From: Mikania micrantha
Lineage: Eukaryota > Streptophyta > Magnoliopsida > Asterales > Asteraceae
Assembly: GCA_009363875.1 (NCBI GenBank)
Contig: CM018694.1
Coordinates: 26,297,415 to 26,361,414, forward strand
DNA length: 64,000 nucleotides
Direction of reading: 5' to 3'
A program made the translations under genes and the position numbers. The notes under the pieces are model-generated. The model did not search any database, was not told where the DNA came from, and saw only the letters and a list, made by a program, of their open reading frames with translations. Shown piece by piece: positions 34,479-45,750 of the stretch; the first letter of the stretch is position 1; each line of letters begins with the position of its first letter.

Positions 34479-36475
34479 ATCATTTGTTTGAATCAGAAGA
34501 AGGAATGACTTCATCCTTTCGGAAAACACCATTAGCCGATAACAAATATAAAAATATGGGTTTATCAAAAGCTTTTGTATAAAGATCGGCTTTCTGATGG
34601 TCGTGTGTATTTTAACAACATCGATGAGTTTCTTTTCAAAACAATCACGTATGAAGTGATATTTGATATCAATGTGTTTGGTTTTCGAGTGCTGGACTGG
34701 ATCTTTAGTGAAAACAATGGCAGTAGTATTATCAACATAGATAGGAGTGTTAGAAAAATGTAACCCATAGTCCCTAAGTTGTTTCTGTATCCAGAAAATT
34801 TGTGAGCAGCAACTAGCAGCAGCAATATATTCAGTTTGACATGTTGAAGGAGACACCGACGTCTGCTTCTTGCACTACCAGGTAACTAAACGGGTTCAAA
34901 AGAACTAACATCCTGTAAATGTTGACTTAAAATCTCTTTTGCATCCGCCATAGTTTGAATCACTGTATGCAGTAAGCTCAAAATTATCATCATTAGGGTA
35001 CCATAAACCAAGATCCGGAGTACCCTTCAGATAACGCATAATTCTCTTCAAAGAAATCAGATGCGATACTCTTGGTTTGGACTGATAGTGAGCATACAAG
35101 CATGTGGCGAACATGATGTCTGGCCGAGAGGCAGTAAGATACATGCGAGACCCAATCATTCCTCGGTACAAAGTGGCATCGATTAACTCCCCCTTTTCAT
35201 CTGTTGTAATCCCGTGATTGCCAGCCAGTGGGGTACCAGCAGGTTTTGTATCTGACATACTGAACATCATCAGAATGTCACCAACGTATTTGGTCTGATG
35301 AATGAAGATCCCTGCCACAGATTGATCCACCTGTAACCCAAGAAAAAATTTCATCTCCCCCATCAAACTCATTTCAAACTTGTCTTTCATCACCTTCTCG
35401 AATTCCTTGCACAAACTATCATTAGTAGAACCAAAAATGATGTCCACATAGACTTGCACCAAGAGTAAATCACCATCTTTCTCTCGAATAAACAATGTGC
35501 AGTCAATGACACCTCTTCTGAACCCGTTGTTCAGAAGGTGAGTAGACAGTGTATCGTACCATGCTCACGGAGCTTGATGTAATCCATATAAAGCCTTGTC
35601 TAGCTTGTAGACTTGGTCACGATGCAATGGATCCTCAAACCCGGAAGGTTGATTGACATACACAGTTTCTTTGATTACAGCGTGTAGGAATGCACTCTTG
35701 ACATCCATTTGATACACTTTAAATTTCTTGAAGGACGCGTATGCCAAGAAGATACGGATTACTTCGAGACGAGCAATCGGTGCAAACACTTCATTATAAT
35801 CAAGTCCTTCAATCTGTCTGAATTCTTGCACCACCAGACGTGCTTTGTTTCACACAATGATCCCGTGATCATCCCTTTTGCAACGAAGAACCCATCTGGT
35901 GCCTATAACCTTTACACCTTTCGGTTTGTCAACAAGTTGGCAAACACCTAATTTCTTGAATTGTAGGAGTTCTTATTGCATGGCATCGACCCATGATTCT
36001 TCTCTCAATACTTCAGTGACGGTGCAGGGTTCAACTTGAGAGATGAAGCAAGAGTGGGCACAATAGTTCACGTCAGCAAAGTCAAGAATATCAGCAAGGC
36101 CACCTGAAGAAAGCTGATTTTGTGTCTTAACCCCATCAAGTGGACTTCCAATAATGTTTTCATGAGGATGAATACAATTAATTCTTCGAACATGATGATC
36201 AGGAACTTCAACCTGTGGATCAAGGTTGCTCAGATTCAAGTCCTCGAGTCCAGGTACAATGTTGTCAACATTTGGTTCGGGGGCAGCTGGTTGAACTGGG
36301 TTATCATCTGTGTCTGAGTTGTCATCATGTATCTGTATGGGAATTGAAGCTGATGGAGGTGACACAAGGTTCATCAGGTTCATTTTGTGCACCATACATC
36401 ATTTGAACTTCAACATCTTCATCTGAGTACATGGGAGGCATATTGAATGAGTTGAAAAGGTCTAAATAATCAAAC
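34479..36475 (-). pseudogene. pol: Reverse transcriptase and RNase H of element E (broken)
   Basis: From about 36395 downward: an acidic linker, then RT with KPKGVKVIGTRWV, KARLVVQEFRQIEGLDYNEVFAP, VYQMDVKSAFLHAVIKETVYV and ALYGLHQAP. The catalytic box reads YVDIIFG (35450-35430) where copia elements have YVDD, so one aspartate has been lost by an in-frame 3-bp deletion. Connection and RNase H follow: RPDIMFATCLYAHYQSKP, YSDSNYGGCKRD (first D), TEYIAAASCCSQ (E), YVDNTTAI (D), HIDIKYHFIRD. Stops occur near 35971, 35839, 35563 and 34865-34905. One frame otherwise runs through. A frame shift lies near 36380 and another near 34600. Confidence 0.88.
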
Positions 36476-37515
36476 ATCTAGTCTGGACCTTTTCCGGGTG
36501 GGGGCATAGAGTGTCTCAGAACATTCACGTGGTACCACTCCTCCACATTCTGAGCTGATCTATTGTAGACCCTTTTATTAGACGTGTTGTACCCATGAAA
36601 ATACCCTTCTTCCACCTTCTCATTAAACTTGCCCTGCTCGTGTTTCTTAAACATTGTGCTCGGAGCACCAAAAGGTTCAAGATACTTAAGATTAGGTCTT
36701 TCGTTATGGAGCATCTCAAAGCAAGTATTCCCATGCTTTTTAACAATCAACACCTGATTCAAAGTGTAGCAAACATTTGCAACAGCTTCCTTCCAGAACT
36801 GAACTGGAAAGGATGAATCAGCTAGCATGGTCCGAGTAGCCTCAATCAAAGTTCTGTTCTTGCGCTCAGCAACGCCATTCATTTGCGGGACATATGGAGC
36901 ACTGAATTATTGGACAATGCCACGTTCATTGCAGAAGATCTCCATATTATGATTCTTGAACTCTGTCCCATTATCTGTTCTGAGCATACGTATCTTGAGC
37001 TTATAAAGTGATTCAATTTTTGTTAAAAAAACTTGAATACACTCAAACGTTTCAGATTTCTCATTCAGAAAGAAAACCCAAGAATATCTGGAATACTCAT
37101 CAGTGATGACTAAACAGTATTGATCTCCAGCTATACTCTTACGGTTGAATGGACCAAATAAATCCATATGGAGAAGCTCAAGAGGAACAATGATTGAATG
37201 ATACTTTTTCAACTTATGAGACTTCTTGGTCTGCTTTCCCTTCTTGCACGACACACAGATATCAGACAGCTTGAAATTCTTCAAACTGACACCCTCAACC
37301 AAATTGTTGTGTACTAACTGATTCATCTTGCGTAGACTCAAATGGCCCATCCTCTTATGCCAAAGAATAGAATCTTTTTCTATAGCTTTTGACATAAAAC
37401 ATGAAGCTGAGGAGGATGTTGTTGAAGCTGTAGCCATGTTGAGTACAAACAAGTCTTGATTACGGGGTGCAGACATCAGAATCCAGTCTTCAGGAATAGT
37501 GATGCCCTGCTTGAG
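36476..37515 (-). pseudogene. pol: Integrase of element E (broken)
   Basis: The reading begins at 37515, immediately after the LTR of element B; the first 36 residues of the open frame upstream belong to that LTR. Zinc region: LWHKRMGHLSLRKMNQ then CVSCKKGK (H,H,C,C). Core: LHMDLFGPF (D), LRTDNGTEFKN (D), MNGVAERKNRTLIEA (E). A TAA interrupts the frame at about 36904, just before FSAPYVPQ. Then come FWKEAVANVCYTLNQ and the C-terminal region, ending at a TAG near 36475. The catalytic triad is intact. Confidence 0.88.
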
Positions 37516-39193
37516 TGTAACACCCCGACCGATGGCGGAAACGCCGGGATGCCACGAGGGATGTGTAGATTGTTCAAAAGCTCGTGGGCATCTAAAGTAA
37601 ATCATCACATAACATTCAATCAACCAAATTAATTACACAAAAATCATGTCTATCATGAATTAAATACATCAATTACAAAAGAGATTTAGCTATCTAACTA
37701 AATTCTAATCGCCAGAATTTAAGTTAATTAGCTAAGTCCAAGATCCTATGTGATGATCTCCAAAAGTGAGAATTCATCTCCTTCAACCTACTTAGCTTCA
37801 TCACCTGAAACATGTAAGAAAATCAAGTGTCAACTACGAAGTAGTTGGGGAGTAATCATAAGTTTTTATACTTAAAAGTGATTAATAAAATGAGTTTAAA
37901 AGTTTGTGTTTGAAAAAGGGTTTATTAAAAAGTTTAGATAAAATAAGTATAAAAGCTTATGGTTTAACTGAGAAATTCCACAATAGTACCTGTATGAGAT
38001 AATCCAACACACATCCACCAATTCAACAATCAAACATTCAATCAAACACATAACCACATATCAATTAAGTCATAGTCAACCACATAGCCATTCAACCAAT
38101 CTCAACATCAATATTCTCAAATAATATATGTGGCTATACATGGATATTATGTAACTAACATAAGTTAAAAACATGATCCATGGAGTGGTCGCTAACCACG
38201 TGACAATACATGAAACCAATGCAATTAACCAAGGTTAAATGCAATGATTCACTGAGTTGTGATAATCCAAGTGGCAATACATGAAAACTTTGTTATTGAC
38301 CGAAATCAATGACAATATTACACGGTTATATAAATATAAGTGATAATCCATAAATAATGATAATTCTATAAAGTGAATATCATAGTGATAAACAGGTATT
38401 ATCCTTGTGTTATCAAAATAATATTTCAATTGGTATACATGCTTCACCTCCGAGTTTTAAAAACAAAACAGTTTAAAAGAAAGGGAGGTTATTAGAACTC
38501 ACATGAGTCCTTAGATTCCGTGTGTATGAATAATGCGTGATCACGTAAGAGGATTCAAAAGCAACTCAAACACCTGTATTTATCGTGTACTTGTGTTTGT
38601 GAGTAAAAGTGTTTTATTGTCATTAGATGTTCATACTTGTTTATCTTTAAACTCTCAAGTATTTATTAACTTAGTTAATCTAATCTAAGTTAATAGATTA
38701 CACTTAAGCTTTTATTTTTCATAACTAATCTTTTCTTAACTTAGTTCATTTATCCTATGTTAACATAATACTTGTGGCTACGGAAGCCATCATCACCACA
38801 ACATAATTTAAACTTGTTGATTTTCTGATTATTTAGTGATGATAAATAGAATAAAATCTTGTGTGTATTCCAATGAATGAGTATATTAAAAGTTAATGAC
38901 CTTCCTCATACATACACCCATGCATACATACATGATCAATTTAAGTGTCCCCCCCCCCCCCATGCTTCATTTGATCAAAACCTAAATTGAGTTTAAGCAA
39001 TTGATAGTTAAGTTATTTACTTAAAATGTTTAAATCATGTAAAAATCTCATAATTCAATATTTATGGTTATTTAGAAAGGTGGCAACTCAAACCAACTTC
39101 CCATGCATGCATGACATATTAGTTGATCCAATAATGGTCTTTGGTTAATCATTAACCTTAGTTGCTCTTATTTTTCACTAACCATAGCAAAAC
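37516..39193 (-). repeat. 3' LTR of element B, distal part (U5 side)
   Basis: It matches 56898-58599 closely. It includes a run of 13 C (38949-38961; 9 C in the other LTR at 58360-58368) and AT-rich sequence with no gene. It ends at the AAAAC target of element D. Confidence 0.93.
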
Positions 39194-39474
39194 TGTAACA
39201 ACCGGTTTTTAATAAAGAAATGTATTGTGAATAATCGTTAATCAAACGGTTGTGGTTGTTGTGATTTGAAAAATATGTGATATTACGTCATCTACGGCAA
39301 GAGCACATTTGGTCGTGCTTGAAATCCACGAGGATTTAGTAACTTTTATTATTGGGGATTAATAATATGTGAAAAATGATGAACGTGGGCGAAAACCGTG
39401 CGCAAAACGGAGTTCGTATGCTCCCGGAATCGCGAAACGAAGTTTAAATCAAATATTGGAAGAAAAACACGCTA

Positions 39475-39519
39475 GGCGCATAGCCTAACCCCCAACCCTC
39501 GAGAGCCAGGCTATGCGCC
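39475..39519 (+). other. 12-bp perfect inverted repeat in D LTR
   Basis: GGCGCATAGCCT (39475-39486) pairs with AGGCTATGCGCC (39508-39519) across a 21-base loop. The same structure is at 46032-46076 in the 3' LTR. It is much more GC-rich than its surroundings. Confidence 0.85.
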
Positions 39520-40603
39520 CAGGGGCATATGTCGGCTAAAAGTTGATTAAATCGACCAGAATCGTCCAGAACGCAAAAACTTCGCTCATTTCGACCTCCA
39601 GACGCCATTTCTTCATATTTTCACCTCCAATCTTCATTTTAAAGCCCCTCAAACATCCGGATCATCCCACGGATCGTATATACAAGTCCCGATCGTTGTT
39701 TTAACCGTAGAAATCCGTCAGATCAGGTAACGGTTTGTTTTATCCTACTAGTTTAATATTATGTGGATTAAACTTAGTTTTGATTGTAATACTATGATTA
39801 TGGGTATTGATTATTGCCTAGTTGATAACTAGGGATTGTTAGAAACGAAGAACTTGTTGTTTTGATGGTTAAATCTTCGTTTTGAAGCCGGGATAATGTC
39901 CGGTTGTTATGAAACCCATATCATGGTGTGATAACTAGTAGGAATGGGTTGAATATGATTTCAAATAAATTATGGATTATAATCCATAGATTAAATGATG
40001 ATTTTGATGAATTGATGCTACCATTATTAATAGTTATTGATCTAAAAATAAAAATTGAATAATAAAAAGTGATTAAAGATCGTAACTAATATAATGAACA
40101 TCAATTATTCGATGAAATGCCAAGGAAGGCATGGGATATGGTTAATTGACTAAAACTTACTAAATATAGTAAGATAGAGTCAATTATGTGATAAATTGAC
40201 TTTGAGGAAGTCAAATCAGTCAAGTGTGTTAAACTTGATTATATGTGTTATATGTATTTGAGTATAGTTGTATATGTGTGAATATGCAACTAGGTATTGA
40301 TGGTGAAAGTCAAAGGATAAGCCACAGAAGTGGAAAAGAGGTTGTAGGAAGTGAACAACCGCTTGAACCAGGTAAGTTACCCAACTTACTGTAACATTAC
40401 ATATAAGTAGTAGAAAGAGTCTACTTGATTTTGATGTGTATATATTGGTTGATTTGAATGAATGGGCATAACTAGATTGGAACTAATTGAGTTAATAGAC
40501 TCTAATGTATAAATGTTAAGTTCCAATGTGTTTATGTCACGATTGAATTGATTATGCAACATAGAATGCATAAGAATAGCCGGATGAGCCGGTGTTTGAG
40601 TAT

Positions 40604-40679
40604 GATATCACAAATGTGTGAATAGTCAGAGGTGCTGACAAATAGCTATGGTGGAAGTACATGATTGTGAACACCATAG
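40604..40679 (+). other. Hairpin cluster upstream of the 86-bp array
   Basis: TCACA/TGTGA (40605-40619 region), then GTCAG/CTGAC with loop AGGTG (40625-40639), then CTATGGTG/CACCATAG (40646-40653 and 40672-40679) with a loop beginning GAAGTAC and ending GTGAA. These are the same hairpin types as in the array, with different but still complementary stems. Confidence 0.75.
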
Positions 40680-40817
40680 TGTAACTTTGATTAAACTATT
40701 GTGATTAATAGATGATGATTGGTAATATGACATTATTACATTGTGAGAGTCAATTCGAATAGAAATGACTCAGGTTGAATTTTGATTGTGAAAAATGTAT
40801 TTTTACATTTTGTTGTT

Positions 40818-41677
40818 ATGACTCCACAATGGTGGATAGCCAGAGGTGCTGGCAATTGTCTAGATGGAAGTACCGGTGGGTGAACATCTTAGACTAAATA
40901 AATATGACTCCACAATGGTGGATAGACAGAGGTGCTGTCAATTGTCTAGATGGAAGTACCGGTGGGTGAACATCTCAGACTAAATAAATATGACTCCACA
41001 ATGGTGGATAGACAGAGGTGCTGTCAATTGTCTAGATGGAAGTACCGGTGGGTGAACATCTTAGACTAAATAAATATGACTCCACAATGGTGGATAGACA
41101 GAGGTGCTGACAATTGTCTAGATGGAAGTACCGGTGGGTGAACATCTTAGACTTGATAAATATGACTCCACAATGGTGGATAGCCAGAGGTGCTGGCAAT
41201 TGTCTAGATGGAAGTACCGGTGGGTGAACATCTTAGACTTGATAAAAATGACTCCACAATGGTGGATAGCCAGAGGTGCTGGCAATTGTCTAGATGGAAG
41301 TACCGGTGGGTGAACATCTTAGACTTGATAAATATGACTCCACAATGGTGGATAGCCAGAGGTGCTGGCAATTGTCTAGATGGAAGTACCGGTGGGTGAA
41401 CATCTTAGACTTGATAAATATGACTCCACAATGGTGGATAGCCAGAGGTGCTGGCAATTGTCTAGATGGAAGTACCGGTGGGTGAACATCTTAGACTTGA
41501 TAAAAATGACTCCACAATGGTGGATAGCCAGAGGTGCTGGCAATTGTCTAGATGGAAGTACCGGTGGGTGAACATCTTAGACTTGATAAATATGACTCCA
41601 CAATGGTGGATAGCCAGAGGGGCTGGCAATTGTCTTAGATGGAAGTACCGTGGGTGAACATCTTAAGACTTAATATA
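40818..41677 (+). repeat. 86-bp tandem array, 10 units, in 5' LTR of D
   Basis: Units begin at 40818 and every 86 bases to 41592. Each folds into three inverted repeats: TCCAC/GTGGA; GCCAG/CTGGC around AGGTG; and GTCTA plus GATG against CATC plus TAGAC around a loop GAAGTACCGG...GTGAA. Units 2 and 3 have GACAG/CTGTC instead of GCCAG/CTGGC. The last unit has an extra T on the left arm (GTCTTA) and an extra A on the right arm (TAAGAC), which still pair. Confidence 0.93.
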
Positions 41678-42307
41678 TGTATGATACCACAAATGTGTGG
41701 ACAACCGGTTAATCCGGAAGTTAAATTGTTGAAACCACAGATGTGTGGGTAATTGGTTAAGCCAATAAAATATATGTATATTTGGTGTTTTAAATTTAGC
41801 CAGAGGTGCTGGTGGTAGAGTTGAATTAGATAATATATTCATATTGTGAAAATGTCCCACTAAGGGAAATAAATGCACCATATGTGTTGGGTGCAAGTTG
41901 ATGTTTGTATATGATATATTATTATCTAAACATGATTAACATCCATATGATATGTATGTGGATGGGTTTAAATAAGTTTTTGGGAATTTTGGGAGGGGTT
42001 ACTTACTTAGTTCATATGAACTAATTGTGACCTTATATGTGATGTTACAGGTCAAGATAGATATGCATTGGGCGATCAGATCGGGCACGTTGTGAAGCAG
42101 AACCAAACGTTATGTAAAGTATGTGGTAGTATTAAACTTAAACACACCAGTTTTTATTAACCATAAATGTAAATGATTTGAAATTAAGTGTGTTTAAATC
42201 ATGAAATGTTAATTTCACGCTTCCGAACATGATTTTTGAGAAAGTTTAATTTGGGACCTAAAAATGGGACACGTGTAATCGTGTGTAAAGTTTGGGTGTT
42301 ACAGAGT

Positions 42308-42319
42308 TGGTATCAGAGC
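42308..42319 (+). other. Primer-binding site of element D
   Basis: TGGTATCAGAGC, four bases after the LTR end, perfectly matches the initiator tRNA-Met primer site, so D keeps a working priming signal. Confidence 0.93.
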
Positions 42320-44825
42320 AATGGTTTGAGTGAATCAAGTGCGTCTTGAACACTTGATCTCAAACTTTTATGCTCTTGATATGAAAACATAACGTTTGAT
42401 TCGAAGACCCGATCATGATGCCGAATGTATGAGGTTAGCATATCTATGTCCTGTAATATAATTGTTAAATGTAATGTGAATCATTACATGTTAAATGTGA
42501 TTTGATTGATGATGTGAAACCGAAATCAATGTCTTGAGTATGTAATGAAGGAAGTAAGGAATTGGGCATATAATGAATGAACTAGTACGTCTGGCCAACT
42601 TACTAGTGCAAACATGATATGAACAAGCTCTTATAGGAATCATTTCATACTTAGGCTATTGAAATTAGGTAAGGTGTTATGAGCTTTATGTATCTATTAC
42701 TTGTGGGTAATAGTGTTACCAATTCAAGAGAAATAAATTGGAGAGTTAATGTGAAAAGACCTACATGAGTGTAGGCAATAACACTTGATGTGTTGGGGAA
42801 ATTAATCCATTTGAATATGGAAAATGTTTTGGTGTGTACACACAAATTAAAAATGTATAACTTGACCCGTTGAGGGTAAAATAAGGGAAAAAGACACGTA
42901 ATTGTGTTTATGTGTTTATACATGTTTAAGTTTGAAATGTAATGATTTAAACATGTTAATAATTTATATAATGTGCATATAATCTATATGCGTGATATAT
43001 GGAATTGTAAGTATACAATGTGTATACGTATGACGAATGTTATGATATGATTTCATAACTAGTGATAGTGTCATTACATGTTGATAGTAATTGACACATT
43101 GAAATGGAAATTATTTATAATAATGTTAAAGCAAATTTAAGACCATAACGTATGGCATTTTGTGTGTATTAACATGTAAGACCACTGGTGGGTGGCATTG
43201 GATTTAACATGTAAGACCATCGGTGGATGGCATTGGATTTATCATATAAGACCACTTGTGAGTGGCGTTGAATTTGTTTATAAGACTACTTGTGAGTGGC
43301 CTTGTGTTAGATGTGTAAAACCATCTTGGAATGACATTGAGTTGTCATGTAATTCCTCCTTAGTGAGGCATTGGGGAAAAAACCCACATGCGTGTGGATT
43401 GATCAATATGTGAGTATGTGTTGAACGATGTTGACTTTAAAAAGAAGTCAAAGTTATGATTAATGTGAATAGGTGAGTTACCTACTCACTAATATGTAAC
43501 CATAAGACATATTAGTGCTTATGTGTTATGTGATTTGTTTGTTGTTACTACTTGTAATTGACTTGTAGTAATTGTGATAAAATGAATGGTAAATTGACCA
43601 TATGTGTCATGAAATGTTGGGGATATGAAACCACATGGTGGTGGTATTTAACTACTTGATAGATGTCTTGTAGTATTGAATAAATGTTATGTGCTAATTG
43701 CATAAGTTGAAAGGTGTTATTAAATAATAATTTATAGTTGACACTATAAATTGATGATAATCCACATTGTGTGGAAGTATATGAGTATGAAACCACATGG
43801 GGTGGTATTCGGATTGTTAAAATTGATTAATGTTATGATAAATTGCATAACTAGTGAAAGTGTTGTAATATGTTCACAATAACTGACACAGATAATGGGA
43901 GATGATTCACATTTGTGTGAAACTGATGTAAGACCACTGGTGCGTGGCATTAATATTGTCATGTAAGTCCATAATGAAATGGCATTGGTGTTTGTCATGT
44001 AAGCCCACATTTTTGTGGCATTGGGGGTAAACCATGTACATGTACATGATAGTAAGTCACCTTATACCATTGAGTTGTTTAAACTTGTAATAATGAATCA
44101 CAAGTGTTGTGATCATGTGTATAAAACTCAATTGGTAACTGATATTGATGTAAACACAATTAAATGTGTTCAAATTGGGTGTAAGTAACCAGGTGGCTGA
44201 ATTTGTAGTTATAGGACTGGGTGAGTCCACACTACAATTGTTAGTACAATTAGCATATATGTGAATTGTTATTTTAATTGAAGCGGATGTAAAAGGTTAT
44301 AGTTAGTGTCGTTATTGTAGTTGAATGATTTACGAGGTATGTGAACATTCAACTAGTAATAACGATTGAGTTGATTTACAGGAGTGTAAACAACCATCAT
44401 AATGTAGATGTTATGGTGAATAAAAGATGATCTACAAGAGTGTAGACATCTAATTTCAAGAGTCAAATTGTTGAAGCTTGACTTTTGGGAAATATGATGC
44501 ACAACTGGAATTTGTGTGCGCACATATATGTTGTGTTAAGTGATAATGGTTGAGCAGGAATGGTAGATAAGAATGTCTATCTATATAAATGAATGAATAA
44601 CGCGAATGTTAAGTCATTCGGTTGTGGTTGTATGTTAAATACGTTATACATGATGTTTGGCTTTAAAAAGTCAGAGTTATGCCTATTTATAAAGAAATAG
44701 GATATTTATTGTATGTAGAAATACACTTGGGTGTATGATTTGGCTTGGATGAGGAAAGTCAAACCAAATAATCAATTGTGGATTGATTATGTAAAATCAT
44801 GTATAATGATTACATTCATTTATAT
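42320..44825 (+). mobile_element. Structured leader of element D
   Basis: 2.5 kb without a gene. It contains a TAAGACCAC/GTGGCATTGG repeat block (43170-43390 and 43925-44025) and many inverted repeats: CCACA/TGTGG (about 43383-43396), TTCACA/TGTGAA (43906-43921), ATCACA/TGTGAT (44097-44113), CGTTATT/AATAACG enclosing GTTGAATG/CATTCAAC (44310-44364), TTTACA/TGTAAA within GTTG/CAAC (44370-44394), and TCTACA/TGTAGA within GATG/CATC (44426-44450). The small ORFs here are not conserved in F1. Confidence 0.75.
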
Positions 44826-45736
44826 GTGTTAGAGAAGTAGTGTCTAGGCATGATGTGCCAGTGGCTATTATTTCTAATCGAGACACTTGATTTACTTCTC
44901 ATTTCTGGAGAAATTTCCAGGAAGAATTAGGATTGTTGATAAGCACAGCGTATCATCCTCAGACTGATGGTTAAAGTGAAAGGACCATTCAAATGTTGGA
45001 GGATATGTTACGAACATGTATAATAGATTTTGGGGGTAGTTGGGATGATTATTTACCTTTAGCCGAGTTCTCATACGATAACAGTTATCATTCCAGTATT
45101 GGAATGCCTCCATATGAAATGTTGTATGGATGGAAATGTCGTACTCCTGTGTTGAGGAGAAGTTGGGCAATGAGAACTGGCAAATAAAAAGGTAGTTAAA
45201 TTAACAAATGAACGAATAGATTAGATTCTAGTTCATTTGAAGGCGGCACAAGACCGTCAGAATTCCTATGTTGATGAGCATAGGATGACTATTGAGTTCC
45301 AGGTGGAAGATTTTGTAGAATTAAAGGTCTTTCCTTGGAAAGGTGTTATATGTTTTAGAAAGCAAGGGAAGTTAAACCGTGTTTCATTGGACCATTCAAG
45401 ATTATAGCTCGGATAGGTAGTGTTGCTTATCGTCTTGAGCTACCGGAGGAATTGAATGGCATACATGACACTTTTCATGTGTCATATCTGAGAAAATGTT
45501 TGGCGGATGAATCGGCTTATGTGCCACTAGAAGACTTGGAAATTGATGACAAGTTGAACTATGTGGAAAGCCGGTAACTATATTAGACCGAAAGGTCAAA
45601 TATTTGATAAACAAGTCCTTGAACCAGGTAAAGGTTCAAGGGAAGGGAATCTGACGCCACGTGTGAGTCAGAAGATGACAGGAAGGAAATTTATTTTTTT
45701 TTAAGGTATAAGCGGTTTCGGGGACGAAACCTCTGT
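44826..45736 (+). pseudogene. pol: Integrase remnant of element D
   Basis: It starts at VREVVSRHDVPVAIISNRD, inside the integrase core, so the zinc region and first aspartate are absent. It continues with TSHFWRNFQEELG, STAYHPQTDG then a stop, SERTIQMLEDMLRTC, DFGGSWDDYLPLAEFSY, GMPPYEMLYGWKCRTP. After frame shifts come the C-terminal region (PWKGVI, ELPEELNGIHDTFHVSYLRKCLADES) and a decayed chromodomain-like tail near 45640-45680. Stops lie near 44888 and 44972. It cannot make an active integrase. It aligns with the F1 remnant at 28538-29335, which suggests that the remnant spread with the family. Confidence 0.88.
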
Positions 45737-45748
45737 AAGGAGGGGAGA
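45737..45748 (+). other. Polypurine tract of element D
   Basis: AAGGAGGGGAGA lies two bases before the 3' LTR start TGTAACAACC, the usual plus-strand primer. Confidence 0.9.
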
Positions 45749-45750
45749 TT

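Larger units (their letters stand above)
39194..42303 (+). repeat. 5' LTR of element D
   Basis: It runs from TGTAACAACCGG to GGTGTTACA. It contains a 12-bp perfect hairpin (39475-39519), a 10-unit 86-bp array (40818-41677) and many smaller inverted repeats (40580-41820). No ORF looks real; the repeated 63-codon frames are by-products of the 86-bp unit. Confidence 0.95.

Noticed and set aside
41122..41657. Five overlapping 63-codon frames (and five more at 47678-48213) that look like a small gene family
   Set aside because: They are the same 86-bp tandem unit read in changing frames; 86 is not a multiple of three and each frame spans about two units.
40818..41677. CRISPR-like array
   Set aside because: Repeats are adjacent with no unique spacers, in an LTR of a plant retroelement.
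42651..44010. Several 70-90 codon frames in the leader of D
   Set aside because: Codon use is that of the repeated inverted-repeat words; no domain is recognisable and frames are not shared with F1.
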